A stretch of 64,000 nt of DNA, from assembly GCA_937892945.1 (NCBI GenBank), contig CALBIL010000044.1, positions 1 through 64,000 of the forward strand. Reading direction: 5' to 3'. Each line of letters begins with the position of its first letter. Position 1 is the stretch's first letter. Under the pieces are notes generated by a model, which ran no database searches, was not told the origin of the DNA, and saw nothing but the letters and a program-made list of their open reading frames with translations. Both the position numbers and the translations under genes were made by a program. The DNA comes from an uncultured euryarchaeote. Lineage in GTDB: Archaea; Thermoplasmatota; Poseidoniia; Poseidoniales; Poseidoniaceae. This document shows positions 9,190-17,757 of the stretch, piece by piece.

Positions 9190-9978
9190 TCAGTTCCCCA
9201 CTTTATTGGTTTTATCGTGTTGAGCGCCCCACTTGAGCATAGGAGTGAGCATGACGCCTAATGGAGTCAATTCAATTGCATGTTTAGCACGACTGTGAGC
9301 TGTTCCACGCATTTTAACGACCTGTAAGAATCTGAGAAGGTGGCCCATACGTTCAACGTCCCCCATGACAATGATGCCATCTGCAATCGCTTCTTCAACA
9401 CCGAATGATGACCAGTGGGCGTTTTCTGTTGCCGATGTGATTTCAGAGATGAGGATCGTTGTGCAACCGAGTGATGCCAATTTCTTTCCAAGGGTAAAGA
9501 GGAAATCACGAATCAGTTGTTCGGATTTAATTTTGTAACACAAGGTCGTAACTGAGTCAATCACTAAACGTGTTGCTCCAATTTCATGAACGATGTTGAT
9601 GATTGCCTTAATGAGTGCGTGGACGTCATCAAGGTCGAACGATGCTTTATCCAATCCAAGCCATGAATACAACACGTCCATATCGAAAACATTGATTTTA
9701 CCTGAATCGACCATTTTCATGTCGAAAAAGGCATATTGCCGAATATTTTCAAGTAATTTGATCGAAGGTTCGGTTGCTGTAAAATGGGCACATGATTCTG
9801 GGAATTCCGCCAAAGCCCCACGTACTAAGAATTCCATGGCAAGCGTGGTTTTCCCTGAACCACAGGTTCCAGCAGCAAGTACAGTTGAACCATGCGGGAT
9901 GCCACCCCGAAGGATTTCATCCAATCCATGGATACCCGTTACGCAACGGTCACGGGTGTAAATTGAAGTAGACTGCAT
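9190..9978 (-). CDS. KaiC/RAD55-like ATPase, intact P-loop
   Basis: RecA-superfamily ATPase of the KaiC/RAD55 type, 262 residues. The opening T-G-I-H-G-L-D-E-I-L-x-G-G-I-P is the family signature. Walker A is G-T-C-G-S-G-K-T (37-44, Lys43), and Walker B is the R-L-V-I-D-S-V strand. A single KaiC domain of this size is typical of archaeal signalling or archaellum-type (FlaH-like) ATPases, but no archaellum gene is nearby. A TATA-like TCTATTTA at 10023-10030 puts transcription start near the ATG at 9978, favouring it over the upstream ATG at 10011. It is the first gene of the cluster. Confidence 0.82.
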   Translation of the reverse strand: MQSTSIYTRDRCVTGIHGLDEILRGGIPHGSTVLAAGTCGSGKTTLAMEFLVRGALAEFPESCAHFTATEPSIKLLENIRQYAFFDMKMVDSGKINVFDMDVLYSWLGLDKASFDLDDVHALIKAIINIVHEIGATRLVIDSVTTLCYKIKSEQLIRDFLFTLGKKLASLGCTTILISEITSATENAHWSSFGVEEAIADGIIVMGDVERMGHLLRFLQVVKMRGTAHSRAKHAIELTPLGVMLTPMLKWGAQHDKTNKVGN

Positions 9979-10054
9979 GGGAACCGTACAGACCAGCGGC
10001 CATAGGTTCATGAAGCATCCGCTAAATAGAGTTCAAATCAAAAGGAGGAGGGTC

Positions 10055-11143
10055 TCAAGGATAATCTCCTGGCGTAGGTGTTTGCTGCGTACTCCAAGTT
10101 ACACCAAAACCACTTGAATTACGTTCAGCACCAAGTGATTGACCTAATGAAGTGAACAATCCAGTGCTTCCCCCCCATTCCACGCTCATTCTGTCGTAGG
10201 GATATGCCTCATCCACCTGAGTATAACGGAGTGAGAGAACACCGCGGCCATCCGTAAGAAGGTTAATTGAACCAACACCGAGGAAAGAGTTCTGTGACAA
10301 GTCAAGAACTTGGGATGCATTTCCCGATGCTTGAGAACTCGCATCCCCTGTCAAAAGAAGAGTTGAATGACCGGTGATTACACCTTCTTTGAATAACAGA
10401 TTATTCGCGCTTGAAGAGGAGGTGTGATTCAACGACCAACCACGTAAAGCAAGCGCGAAGTCATTCGGATTATAGATTTCAATCCACTCAGGCCCGGAGG
10501 ATATTGGACGAATCATAATCTCGGTCAAATAGAGGTCATTATTCTTCCTCCCGCCTTTGTGAACTTCGAGAACCACTTGGAGAAGTTCTCCATCTTGGGC
10601 GAATTGACGATTCGCAGTTGAAGAGGAGGCAGCTGTAGAACGGTCTGTACCTCCTGAAAATAATTTCTCCCCAATACGAGAAGAGGTGTTGGATTCAATG
10701 ACTTCAATCGATAAAAACAGCGTATATCCAATATCAATACCGAGACCTAACGCCATGTGTTCTTCAGAAACATTCCGAAGTGCTTCGATGCGTTGTTGAT
10801 CAAGAACCCCGTCTTTCACCAATCCAGTTTGCACCCGGCCATTGTCTAATTCAACCGCATCAAGAAGGTGCCATTCAGAGGTCGAATTTGCGTAATCCAA
10901 CCCACTTGCACCCATTGGGACAAACCAACCTCCATCCGATGTCAATCGGTCTAAGCCTTGAACTGCAAAACGGTCGATTCGGTCAACATTCGGGTCATTG
11001 GAACCCATTTGAAGTTGTGCAAGGGACAAAAATGCGGTGAGGATCATAAGAAATAATGCAAAGGCTGAAAGGAATTCAATCACAGCCGTGAGAGCATTGT
11101 CGTCTCTTTTCAGACAACAAACTTCACCACCGCGCATGAACAT
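10055..11143 (-). CDS. Pilin-like membrane protein with C-terminal lamin-tail domain
   Basis: The N-terminus has a charged K-R-D-D-N-A followed by a hydrophobic helix beginning L-T-A-V-I-E-F with a glutamate near position +5, the layout of type IV pilin-like class III signals. A single helix is followed by an extracellular region. The C-terminal third contains L-T-E-I-M-I, E-W-I-E-I-Y-N-P and L-R-G-W-S-L, hallmarks of the lamin-tail domain (LTD) found in secreted and surface proteins. Cytoplasmic Cys residues precede the signal. The start is uncertain: ATGs at 11143 and 11137 and a later TTG are all possible. Function unknown; surface adhesion or assembly is inference. Confidence 0.7.
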   Translation of the reverse strand: MFMRGGEVCCLKRDDNALTAVIEFLSAFALFLMILTAFLSLAQLQMGSNDPNVDRIDRFAVQGLDRLTSDGGWFVPMGASGLDYANSTSEWHLLDAVELDNGRVQTGLVKDGVLDQQRIEALRNVSEEHMALGLGIDIGYTLFLSIEVIESNTSSRIGEKLFSGGTDRSTAASSSTANRQFAQDGELLQVVLEVHKGGRKNNDLYLTEIMIRPISSGPEWIEIYNPNDFALALRGWSLNHTSSSSANNLLFKEGVITGHSTLLLTGDASSQASGNASQVLDLSQNSFLGVGSINLLTDGRGVLSLRYTQVDEAYPYDRMSVEWGGSTGLFTSLGQSLGAERNSSGFGVTWSTQQTPTPGDYP

Positions 11144-11212
11144 TGGTGGTATTCGACGATTCAAGAGGTTGCCGCATGGAGTGGATGTAAATCATCACAT
11201 TATCGCAAATAT

Positions 11213-11227
11213 GCCCCCTTCGGGGGC
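11213..11227 (+). other. GC-rich hairpin in leader of the surface-protein gene
   Basis: Six-base stem GCCCCC/GGGGGC closed by a TTC loop, 38 nt before the start of the large surface-protein gene. It could be a transcript-end or leader structure. No T-run follows it, so a terminator call is not supported. Confidence 0.4.
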
Positions 11228-11264
11228 GATGAGTCTTTGAAGCACCGCTGTGAGGCTCCTCTCA

Positions 11265-14216
11265 ATGTCGCGCTATGCTCCAAGTGATTCGAGTCGGAAA
11301 AGCGAAAGTCTTTCGTTGGTATTTATCCTCCTTTTTGCATCTTTTACCGGGCTGCTAAGTCTCCCAATTGCCGCCGCAGCAGAATCGGGTGATTTGTCGA
11401 TTCAAGCAACCATCGAGCCCCTGGAAGATTCATGGGGGTCATCATGGGACTCGATTGAGTTCAACATCTCGATTTCAAACCAAGGGTTGCAATCTATTGC
11501 AAATCGCGCCTTGAAGTGGTATGTCTGTGAAGGTGAAGTTGAAACTGGGATTTGTAAATCAAACTTTGATGACCGCGGAAGTTTCTCCTTGCCGACTATT
11601 TACCCAGGCACAACTCAGAATGCCACTGCCTCAAATTCTTGGAATCCTTCGGGAGATGAAGGTACTTTTACCATCGTATATGCTTTTGACTTACTTGACC
11701 AAGACCCGTCCGACGACTCTCACACCTTTCATATAAATCTCACACGTTCATTTGTAGACCTTGTTGTTGACTCTACATATGACCCAACAAGCATCTTAGC
11801 TGACTTGGCCGTCTATAACGGGAAATCCATCCTCAATACAGATTCCAATTACACCATGGAAATCAAAGGTTCAGTCACCGCATGTGGCACTTGTAACTTT
11901 GTTGCTCAACTTGGTTGGCAACTTTGGAATGAGAACAAAACAGTTTTCCTTTCCGAATCATATACAAACGTAACCAACCTTCCATCATGGGGCGGAGTAT
12001 CTCCCTTTACCCGTACGATGCCAACACTCACTCATTCATCTCAAGGGACCTTTACCCTCATCTGGGGATTGTTCGATAGTAGTGGAACACCTTATGCGGA
12101 CCTAAACCCGAACAACGACAAATCAGAGATGATTGTTGTCTTCGACAATTCCCTCGACTTGCAAGCGACTTCAATGGTCCCTGGCCATGACCCGACTTCA
12201 AGCGAATATTACTATGGAGAAGAGATGGTACATTCAACCATTACCAATAGAGGCAATCTCTCGGTCAGTGCGGTTACTGTTTCGTTCCAAGTGTATGACT
12301 CAATTGGAGATGTGGATGAAGAAAGTCAGTGCACACTCACTCATCTCAAACCTGCTGAATCTCGCACATGTATGTTCAACCTTTCAACAATTGGTGCTGA
12401 GCGCACGTTGACGATCAACATACCAACATCCTTCGCTGAAGGATTCGACACTAAAACCGGCGATAACAGCCTGAGTGAACAAACTGAAATCATTGCCGGT
12501 AGCATCAACGCTGCGATCATACAAAGTAATTCCCAGGGCACATATACCACTGGAGAGTATATAGAAATGGTTGCTCGAACCGGGTCAACAGCCGCTCAAC
12601 CACTCAACTATTCATGGTGGGTTTCCGGAATCATTAGCATTGGGTATGGACAAATGCTTAACATTTCAGGCTCGATACTCGGACTTGGTGACCACACCAT
12701 TACGCTTCGCGTGACCGATGCCTTTGGCGAACTTGAATCGGTTCACGAAGACATTACACTGTACAATTATGTCTCTCTTGATAACGAACCCTTCTTTACC
12801 GGACAAGCAGTTACACGCTCCTTATCTTACCTCGAACATGAATCAATATTACCCGTACTTGGAACTCAATACGGGATTGGTGAAGGAAGACAACCTCTGA
12901 TGCTGCTCTCTTACAAAATATTAGCAAGTGAAGACAATTCAAATAACACTGGCATGGACCGGATGGATATTCACCTCAACTCTTCAGCACTCTTACCATC
13001 AAATATACCGCTTGAATCGGTTGATATTCGTTTCTTGCCGACTCTCGAAGATAACATATGGACCTACCTTGAAGACTATTCAAAGAATTTCGACCATTCT
13101 TTTGATGTCACGCTCAATAAGAACGGTGTCTTACTGATCATCGGCAACGCACCTCCTGCAAATATCACGAGTGGTCCTCTTGAATTTACACAACTTGAAG
13201 CAGGAAGTATAGAACTCGGATGGGCACCAACTGGAGATACAGAGAACCCCTATATTGGCTCATGGAACATATACAAACTCATTGTAGAAAATGGCGCTGG
13301 AACTGTGTTCCCACCACCTTACCCAAACTTTAACGCTAACATTTGGGAACAACTTACAGAAGATACCCTCGTTGCTTCTGTAACCCCAGACACCACGTCT
13401 TGGATCGATCCATCACCACTCGCAACTGGTACTTGCGCATCATACGCAATAATGCCTGCCGACCGCGAAGGAAACTCTGACCTTTCACATATCGAAATAT
13501 CAAGTGATGATGCTGGGCAAAGTTTAGCCTTTTGTGGTGATGCAGTTGCACCAGAAAAGTCAGTATCCATGATTCAAGTAACAACGACCTTTACCAATGA
13601 TACTGAATGTTACAAGATTGAAAACGACTGGTCCATGTGCTATGATTTGAACATGACATGGGTTTGGCCTGAACAAGAAGTTACAGGGAACGTCACATGG
13701 AACTTGTATCGGACTGACCAACTGCCTGATGGAATTGATTTGACGTTCCTTCAGCCGCTGGAAATCGGCATAACAGGAGTGCCTGGTGAAATCGGCTACT
13801 ACAACACCAGTGGTATTGACGAAGAAAACATTCGGCCTTGGCGCACATTCTACTATGTTCTTGCACCTGTCGATTCTGTAGGCAATCAACTGATGCAAGT
13901 AAACTATCCAGTCAATTCAATTCGTGTGGTTATCGAGGACCAATGGTGGGACTTCAATCAGCATCTCATCCCGCTCCCAACACCAGAACCGGAACCACCG
14001 CTTGGAGTCGAATGGCTCGGCACTCTCTCGGATTATATGGCGGTTGATGAATTCCAAACAACGGGCGTGGTAGCCTTGATCACCTTAGTCATAAGTATGA
14101 TTTCTTTACCTCTGCTCATTAAGAAGCGAAAGCGATTGAAGCGTGTCGTGAATGCACGAAACCGAAGGTCAGGCGCTCGTGAGACTGCGGACGAATTCGA
14201 AGATTTCTTTGATTAA
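11265..14216 (+). CDS. Large secreted, membrane-anchored surface protein
   Basis: 983-residue protein with a signal peptide (about residues 15-40), a very long extracellular part rich in Asn-X-Ser/Thr sites and beta strands, a C-terminal membrane helix (about residues 935-955) and a basic cytosolic tail (K-K-R-K-R-L-K-R). Repeats near 40-150, 170-280 and 295-410 resemble CARDB/Ig-like modules; the stretch around 420-505 (W-W-V-S-G, T-L-R-V-T-D) resembles a PKD domain, and later parts look like fibronectin-type folds. Cys pairs such as C-G-T-C suggest disulfides. The ATG at 11265 follows GTGAGG at 8 nt; a GTG at 11250 is the alternative. Probably a cell-surface protein; no enzyme motif seen. 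Confidence 0.75.
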   Translation: MSRYAPSDSSRKSESLSLVFILLFASFTGLLSLPIAAAAESGDLSIQATIEPLEDSWGSSWDSIEFNISISNQGLQSIANRALKWYVCEGEVETGICKSNFDDRGSFSLPTIYPGTTQNATASNSWNPSGDEGTFTIVYAFDLLDQDPSDDSHTFHINLTRSFVDLVVDSTYDPTSILADLAVYNGKSILNTDSNYTMEIKGSVTACGTCNFVAQLGWQLWNENKTVFLSESYTNVTNLPSWGGVSPFTRTMPTLTHSSQGTFTLIWGLFDSSGTPYADLNPNNDKSEMIVVFDNSLDLQATSMVPGHDPTSSEYYYGEEMVHSTITNRGNLSVSAVTVSFQVYDSIGDVDEESQCTLTHLKPAESRTCMFNLSTIGAERTLTINIPTSFAEGFDTKTGDNSLSEQTEIIAGSINAAIIQSNSQGTYTTGEYIEMVARTGSTAAQPLNYSWWVSGIISIGYGQMLNISGSILGLGDHTITLRVTDAFGELESVHEDITLYNYVSLDNEPFFTGQAVTRSLSYLEHESILPVLGTQYGIGEGRQPLMLLSYKILASEDNSNNTGMDRMDIHLNSSALLPSNIPLESVDIRFLPTLEDNIWTYLEDYSKNFDHSFDVTLNKNGVLLIIGNAPPANITSGPLEFTQLEAGSIELGWAPTGDTENPYIGSWNIYKLIVENGAGTVFPPPYPNFNANIWEQLTEDTLVASVTPDTTSWIDPSPLATGTCASYAIMPADREGNSDLSHIEISSDDAGQSLAFCGDAVAPEKSVSMIQVTTTFTNDTECYKIENDWSMCYDLNMTWVWPEQEVTGNVTWNLYRTDQLPDGIDLTFLQPLEIGITGVPGEIGYYNTSGIDEENIRPWRTFYYVLAPVDSVGNQLMQVNYPVNSIRVVIEDQWWDFNQHLIPLPTPEPEPPLGVEWLGTLSDYMAVDEFQTTGVVALITLVISMISLPLLIKKRKRLKRVVNARNRRSGARETADEFEDFFD

Positions 14217-14223
14217 GAATTGA

Positions 14224-14310
14224 TGGCGCGGCAGGGGAGATTCGAACTCCCGAGGTGAAACACCACTGGATTAGCAATCCAGCGCAATGGCCAGGCTATG
14301 CGACTGCCGC
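14224..14310 (-). tRNA. tRNA-Ser (anticodon GCU), CCA encoded
   Basis: The acceptor stem GCGGCAG pairs fully with CTGCCGC. The anticodon stem is CTGGA/TCCAG around the loop TTGCTAA (anticodon GCU, reading AGC/AGU). There is a long variable arm with a GGTG/CACC stem, as expected for serine, and a T-arm GGGAG-TTCGAAT-CTCCC. The discriminator base is G, as in archaeal serine tRNAs, and CCA is encoded at 14226-14224. No intron. Confidence 0.96.
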
Positions 14311-14388
14311 AGTAACCCGGCGACCGTCGAGGCAGTCATGAACATGACGGTTGGCTCCGTCCTCAAAACAGCGGCAAAACCGATGCAC

Positions 14389-15405
14389 TCAATTCAACGG
14401 CCCGAGAATCCCAAGCCATTCTGGAGGAATCGCACAGACAGCCACAAGTGCAACATGCATCCACCCCAAGTAATACAAGGAACGGAAAAAGGAACGAGCT
14501 GCTTTTGGCATACGCCCATTTTCATCCAATTCTTCGAGCGGGTCGATTTCCCAAACGGATTTAGCATACCAGATTGTCAAACCACCTGCAAGAAGTGCCC
14601 ACAAGAGAGGCAAACCACTTTCAGGCCAAAAGAAAGGTACAGCCCCGAGCATCAATAGAAGCACACAATAGATTTTCGATAGAAACACCGTATGTTCAGG
14701 CCCTTTCACTTCATTCATCATTGGAATGTTGACTTTACCGTACTCACCGGAACGATACAGAGCTAACGCCCAGAAATGAGGTGGGGTCCACAAGAAAATC
14801 AACATAAACAACATCCATGGAATGGGGGAACCCAAATCCAAAGGGTTCGAGGAATCAATCGATGAAGCGGCTGCAGCAGCCCAACCGATCAACGGAGGAG
14901 TCGAACCTGCAATGCCTCCAATCACAATATTTTGAGGGGTGCGTCGTTTCAACCACATCGAATACACAAGAACATAGAAAGCAACAGAGAAAAACGACCA
15001 AAAAGCAGCCTTCCAATGAACCAAAAAGAACATTGAAGAACCAGATATCGCAATGATTAATCCAAAGATGAGGGCGCCTCGAGCAGATATATGCCCTTGA
15101 GGCACTGGTCGATTCATGGTTCGGCGCATATGGGGGTCGATATCCGCATCATACCACATGTTAATCGAATTTGAGCCGCCTGCCGAGAGGGTGCCGGCGA
15201 CCACAGTAAGAAGGACAGTTGAGAAGGTGTCCATCCAAGAGCGATCAACATCAAGTAATCCATGACGAGCGAGAAGGTCGTGAATGAGGATAGCGCAAAC
15301 TGCAGTGACTTGGAGCAAGACTATCACGCGAAGTTTCATCAATTGCGTGAATACCTTGAACCAACCAGGATGTGGCGTCAAACCCTCTTGAACCTCATCC
15401 GACAT
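14389..15405 (-). CDS. ctaB: Protoheme IX farnesyltransferase (heme O synthase)
   Basis: UbiA-superfamily membrane prenyltransferase converting heme B plus farnesyl diphosphate to heme O, the first step to heme A for aa3-type cytochrome oxidases. Length 338 residues, with about eight to nine membrane helices. The first Asp-rich motif is N-M-W-Y-D-A-D-I-D, followed by the R-R-T-M-N-R-P block specific to heme O synthases; the second conserved loop is Y-R-S-G-E-Y-G-K-V-N-I-P-M-M. It starts 2 nt after the ctaA stop, so the pair is an operon in pathway order. Confidence 0.96.
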   Translation of the reverse strand: MSDEVQEGLTPHPGWFKVFTQLMKLRVIVLLQVTAVCAILIHDLLARHGLLDVDRSWMDTFSTVLLTVVAGTLSAGGSNSINMWYDADIDPHMRRTMNRPVPQGHISARGALIFGLIIAISGSSMFFLVHWKAAFWSFFSVAFYVLVYSMWLKRRTPQNIVIGGIAGSTPPLIGWAAAAASSIDSSNPLDLGSPIPWMLFMLIFLWTPPHFWALALYRSGEYGKVNIPMMNEVKGPEHTVFLSKIYCVLLLMLGAVPFFWPESGLPLLWALLAGGLTIWYAKSVWEIDPLEELDENGRMPKAARSFFRSLYYLGWMHVALVAVCAIPPEWLGILGPLN

Positions 15406-15407
15406 GC

Positions 15408-16469
15408 CTATTCCTCCTCAAGTGAATCCTGGTCGGTGCTTAAGCGTAAGAAGAAAGATGCTGACATTGCTACAAGGAAACAACTAATTCCAAAAATCAA
15501 GTGAAGAAGTGAAACCCATTCTGGGAAATCTTCCATATCAGCAAGAACGATGTATGAGCCGCCGACAAGAACATTGAGTATCCATAACCCTGCTGCGAAG
15601 TCGGTAATACGCCCGAACAACGGAGTGACGTTGTGCAACCTCGCTTCACTTCGAAGACGTGCCGACCCTGAAACCAAAACCAGTCCAACAAGAACTGCAC
15701 CAAATCGGTGAATCATTTGAACCAAAACTCCAGGCCCATCGAAGGATGGAAGTAAGTTACCGTTACATTTCGGCCAGCCGTTTGGGAATCCAACTGAACA
15801 ACCTTGATTATATTGCCCACCAGCAGTTGATGAAACCCATGCCCCAAGAATTAACAGAGTAAACACTGAACCCATCATGGCATCTACACGACGACGATTT
15901 GATGTTACGTAGGCAGCAGACATAGAATATAATGCCAACTCAGAACCCTCTGCTTTTCGCATTGCAAAATATTGAAACAAGAAACTTGAAGTGAATATAC
16001 TGGCGAGAGAGAGGTGTAAGGCAACCGACCAATCGATATTATCCATCGAAACTGTCAACGCACCAACCAAAGCTTGTGCAATCAGCAAAACACCAGAAAA
16101 AAGGGTTGAACGGTACACGGTTTTACCATATTTTTCCATCATTTTCCAAGCAAGTACTGCATTCAAAAGAACAGGAATAGCAATGATGCCAACTAAGGCT
16201 CTATGGAACCATTCAGAAAAGATTTCAAACGTTGTATATCGGTGATCAATGCCGCGTGAATCGATTTCATCGGGGTTCTCTTCCCAATATACACCTTGTT
16301 CATCGGCGGAGACATCAAAGCCCCATGTGCCAAAGCATTGCGGCCAATCAGGACACGATTCACCTGCATCATTGATACGAATTGTACCGCCTGCGATGAT
16401 GATACACAGCGCCATTACGAGAAGGGCAAGTGGAAGAGCCGACGGTCGCCGCCACCATGCTTGCCCCAT
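15408..16469 (-). CDS. ctaA: Heme A synthase (CtaA/COX15)
   Basis: Membrane oxidase converting heme O to heme A. 353 residues from the ATG at 16469, with eight predicted helices in two four-helix halves. A conserved E-W-F-H-R loop and the V-A-L-H-L-S segment give the first-half histidines, and M-I-H-R-F-G-A and S-L-L-H-L-I give those of the second half. Two extracellular Cys pairs (C-P-D-W-P-Q-C and C-S-V-G-F-P-N-G-W-P-K-C) match the loop cysteines of CtaA. An in-frame opening extends to 16685 but would cross the divergent promoter and lacks family similarity. The strongest TATA-like element is shared with the opposite gene. Confidence 0.94.
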   Translation of the reverse strand: MGQAWWRRPSALPLALLVMALCIIIAGGTIRINDAGESCPDWPQCFGTWGFDVSADEQGVYWEENPDEIDSRGIDHRYTTFEIFSEWFHRALVGIIAIPVLLNAVLAWKMMEKYGKTVYRSTLFSGVLLIAQALVGALTVSMDNIDWSVALHLSLASIFTSSFLFQYFAMRKAEGSELALYSMSAAYVTSNRRRVDAMMGSVFTLLILGAWVSSTAGGQYNQGCSVGFPNGWPKCNGNLLPSFDGPGVLVQMIHRFGAVLVGLVLVSGSARLRSEARLHNVTPLFGRITDFAAGLWILNVLVGGSYIVLADMEDFPEWVSLLHLIFGISCFLVAMSASFFLRLSTDQDSLEEE

Positions 16470-16505
16470 AGGTAGTGGTGAGTGCAGTTCCCTTTTGAAC
16501 ACATT

Positions 16506-16512
16506 CCTATAC
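16506..16512. promoter_or_regulatory. Possible shared TATA element between ctaA and the thioredoxin-like gene
   Basis: CCTATACCC on the plus strand reads GGGTATAGG on the minus strand. It lies about 40 nt before the ctaA ATG and 15-30 nt before the GTG starts of the divergent gene, so one AT-rich core could serve both directions. Confidence 0.35.
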
Positions 16513-16521
16513 CCAGTGACT

Positions 16522-17415
16522 GTGGCGAGAACCAAGGTGCAGATTTTGTCAATACTAATTTTGGTATTGGTCATGGCAAGTCCATGGCCTCTATCGATGC
16601 ACGTCTCGGCAGAAGAACCTCTTTTCGCCGTCCAGTATGACGTGATTATTTTCGATTCATCGTGCATGAATTCAACCTCATGCACAGGTGAACGAGTGGA
16701 GCATTTGGTCGAATACTATGGGGCAGATTGGTGTCAACCTTGCGAATTGATTGAAGAAGATATAGAGACACTGAATCGCACGGATACCTTCGTTCTTCAA
16801 CATCACCCCTCTCCTTCCGATGCTTCATTCCTCAGTGCTTCGAAACTACGGTTTCAATATGAGCATCGATTATTGCGTTTGCCAAGTCTTGTCATCGATG
16901 GCCAAGGTTTGCTTACTGGTTCAAGTCAAGGTCTTGAACTCTCGAATGCACTTAGCCAGCGTTCAACAGCATATACCGGTTTCTCAGAAATAGAACTCCA
17001 CAATGGAAGCCTTACTTGGCAAGCATCGCAAGGTGATCGAGTCAGTGTATGGCGAACTGAGGCAATAGAACACCCAACCCGAAATCGCACACATCCAACA
17101 CTCGCCACTGACATGATGCAATTCAATGCTTCAAACGGGTCTGGAAATGTTTCTGGCTTACTTGAAAATTTCAATGGAAGTTTAGTCGTCATTTTAGAAC
17201 GAGCAGGCACGTACCAATTAGTGAATGATTCAACGAACTCGGCGGGTGGATTCGATTTGTATGATACTTCAGATACAGGACAAATGATGGGCACTCAAGG
17301 CATGTCACCTGGTCAAAGAGCGAGCCTCTGGACTGGCATTCTTCTTGCTGCTTTAGCACCCGCAATGTACATGCGTTGGAACCTCTCTAAACAAGCCACG
17401 GATGAAGAAGAATAG
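16522..17415 (+). CDS. Exported, membrane-anchored thioredoxin-fold protein
   Basis: From the GTG at 16522 (another GTG at 16537 is equally possible) the protein has 297 residues. Order: signal-like helix (7-30), a thioredoxin-type region with active site A-D-W-C-Q-P-C-E (Cys71, Cys74), a conserved L-P-S-L-V-I-D strand with the cis-proline position, a beta-rich Asn-glycosylation-prone region, then a C-terminal membrane helix (about 273-290) and an acidic tail. Such proteins reduce or form disulfides outside the membrane. Divergence from the heme A genes suggests a role in cytochrome oxidase maturation, for example reduction of Cu-site cysteines; this is inference from position. Confidence 0.75.
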   Translation: MARTKVQILSILILVLVMASPWPLSMHVSAEEPLFAVQYDVIIFDSSCMNSTSCTGERVEHLVEYYGADWCQPCELIEEDIETLNRTDTFVLQHHPSPSDASFLSASKLRFQYEHRLLRLPSLVIDGQGLLTGSSQGLELSNALSQRSTAYTGFSEIELHNGSLTWQASQGDRVSVWRTEAIEHPTRNRTHPTLATDMMQFNASNGSGNVSGLLENFNGSLVVILERAGTYQLVNDSTNSAGGFDLYDTSDTGQMMGTQGMSPGQRASLWTGILLAALAPAMYMRWNLSKQATDEEE

Positions 17416-17501
17416 GTTGCAGAATCCGATTGAACCGAGGGTTAGGTTCAAGAACAGTAGGTAAGTCGGCAGAATGCGGGTGTACTCGCAGGTGTATCTT
17501 A

Positions 17502-17756
17502 ATGGTCAAACCAGCACGACTCCACACACGATTTGAACGAGCACGGATTATTGGCGCACGCGCACTCCAAATTGGAATGGGCGCTCCGCTTTATGCAAAC
17601 GAAGAAGTCTTGCGTGAAGCGTTTATGGACGAACTCGTCTCACTCTACGGTCTAGAAGAAGCATCAGTCCGCTTCGTCCTCGACCCTCTCCAGATTGCTT
17701 TGTATGAGTATGAACACGAACTCATTCCAATCGACATCGACCCACACCTAGATTGA
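17502..17756 (+). CDS. rpoK: DNA-directed RNA polymerase subunit K
   Basis: Archaeal homologue of eukaryotic Rpb6 and bacterial omega, 84 residues. The signature T-R-F-E-R-A-R-I-I-G-A-R-A-L-Q-I is complete, and the C-terminus I-A-L-Y-E-Y-E-x-x-L-I-P-I matches the family. It clamps the largest subunit and aids polymerase assembly. The ATG at 17502 has AGGTG upstream and gives the normal size; a longer opening from 17430 is unlikely. It stands alone between unrelated genes and converges on the dioxygenase gene with a 1-nt gap. Confidence 0.95.
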   Translation: MVKPARLHTRFERARIIGARALQIGMGAPLYANEEVLREAFMDELVSLYGLEEASVRFVLDPLQIALYEYEHELIPIDIDPHLD

Positions 17757-17757
17757 A

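Noticed and set aside
9190-9978. Archaellum ATPase FlaH
   Set aside because: The fold is shared, but no other archaellum gene is present in the neighbourhood, so only the broader KaiC/RAD55 family is claimed.
16249-16521. Upstream extension of the exported thioredoxin-fold protein
   Set aside because: It would run antisense into ctaA and put the signal peptide 90 residues inside the protein; GTG starts at 16522 or 16537 fit better.
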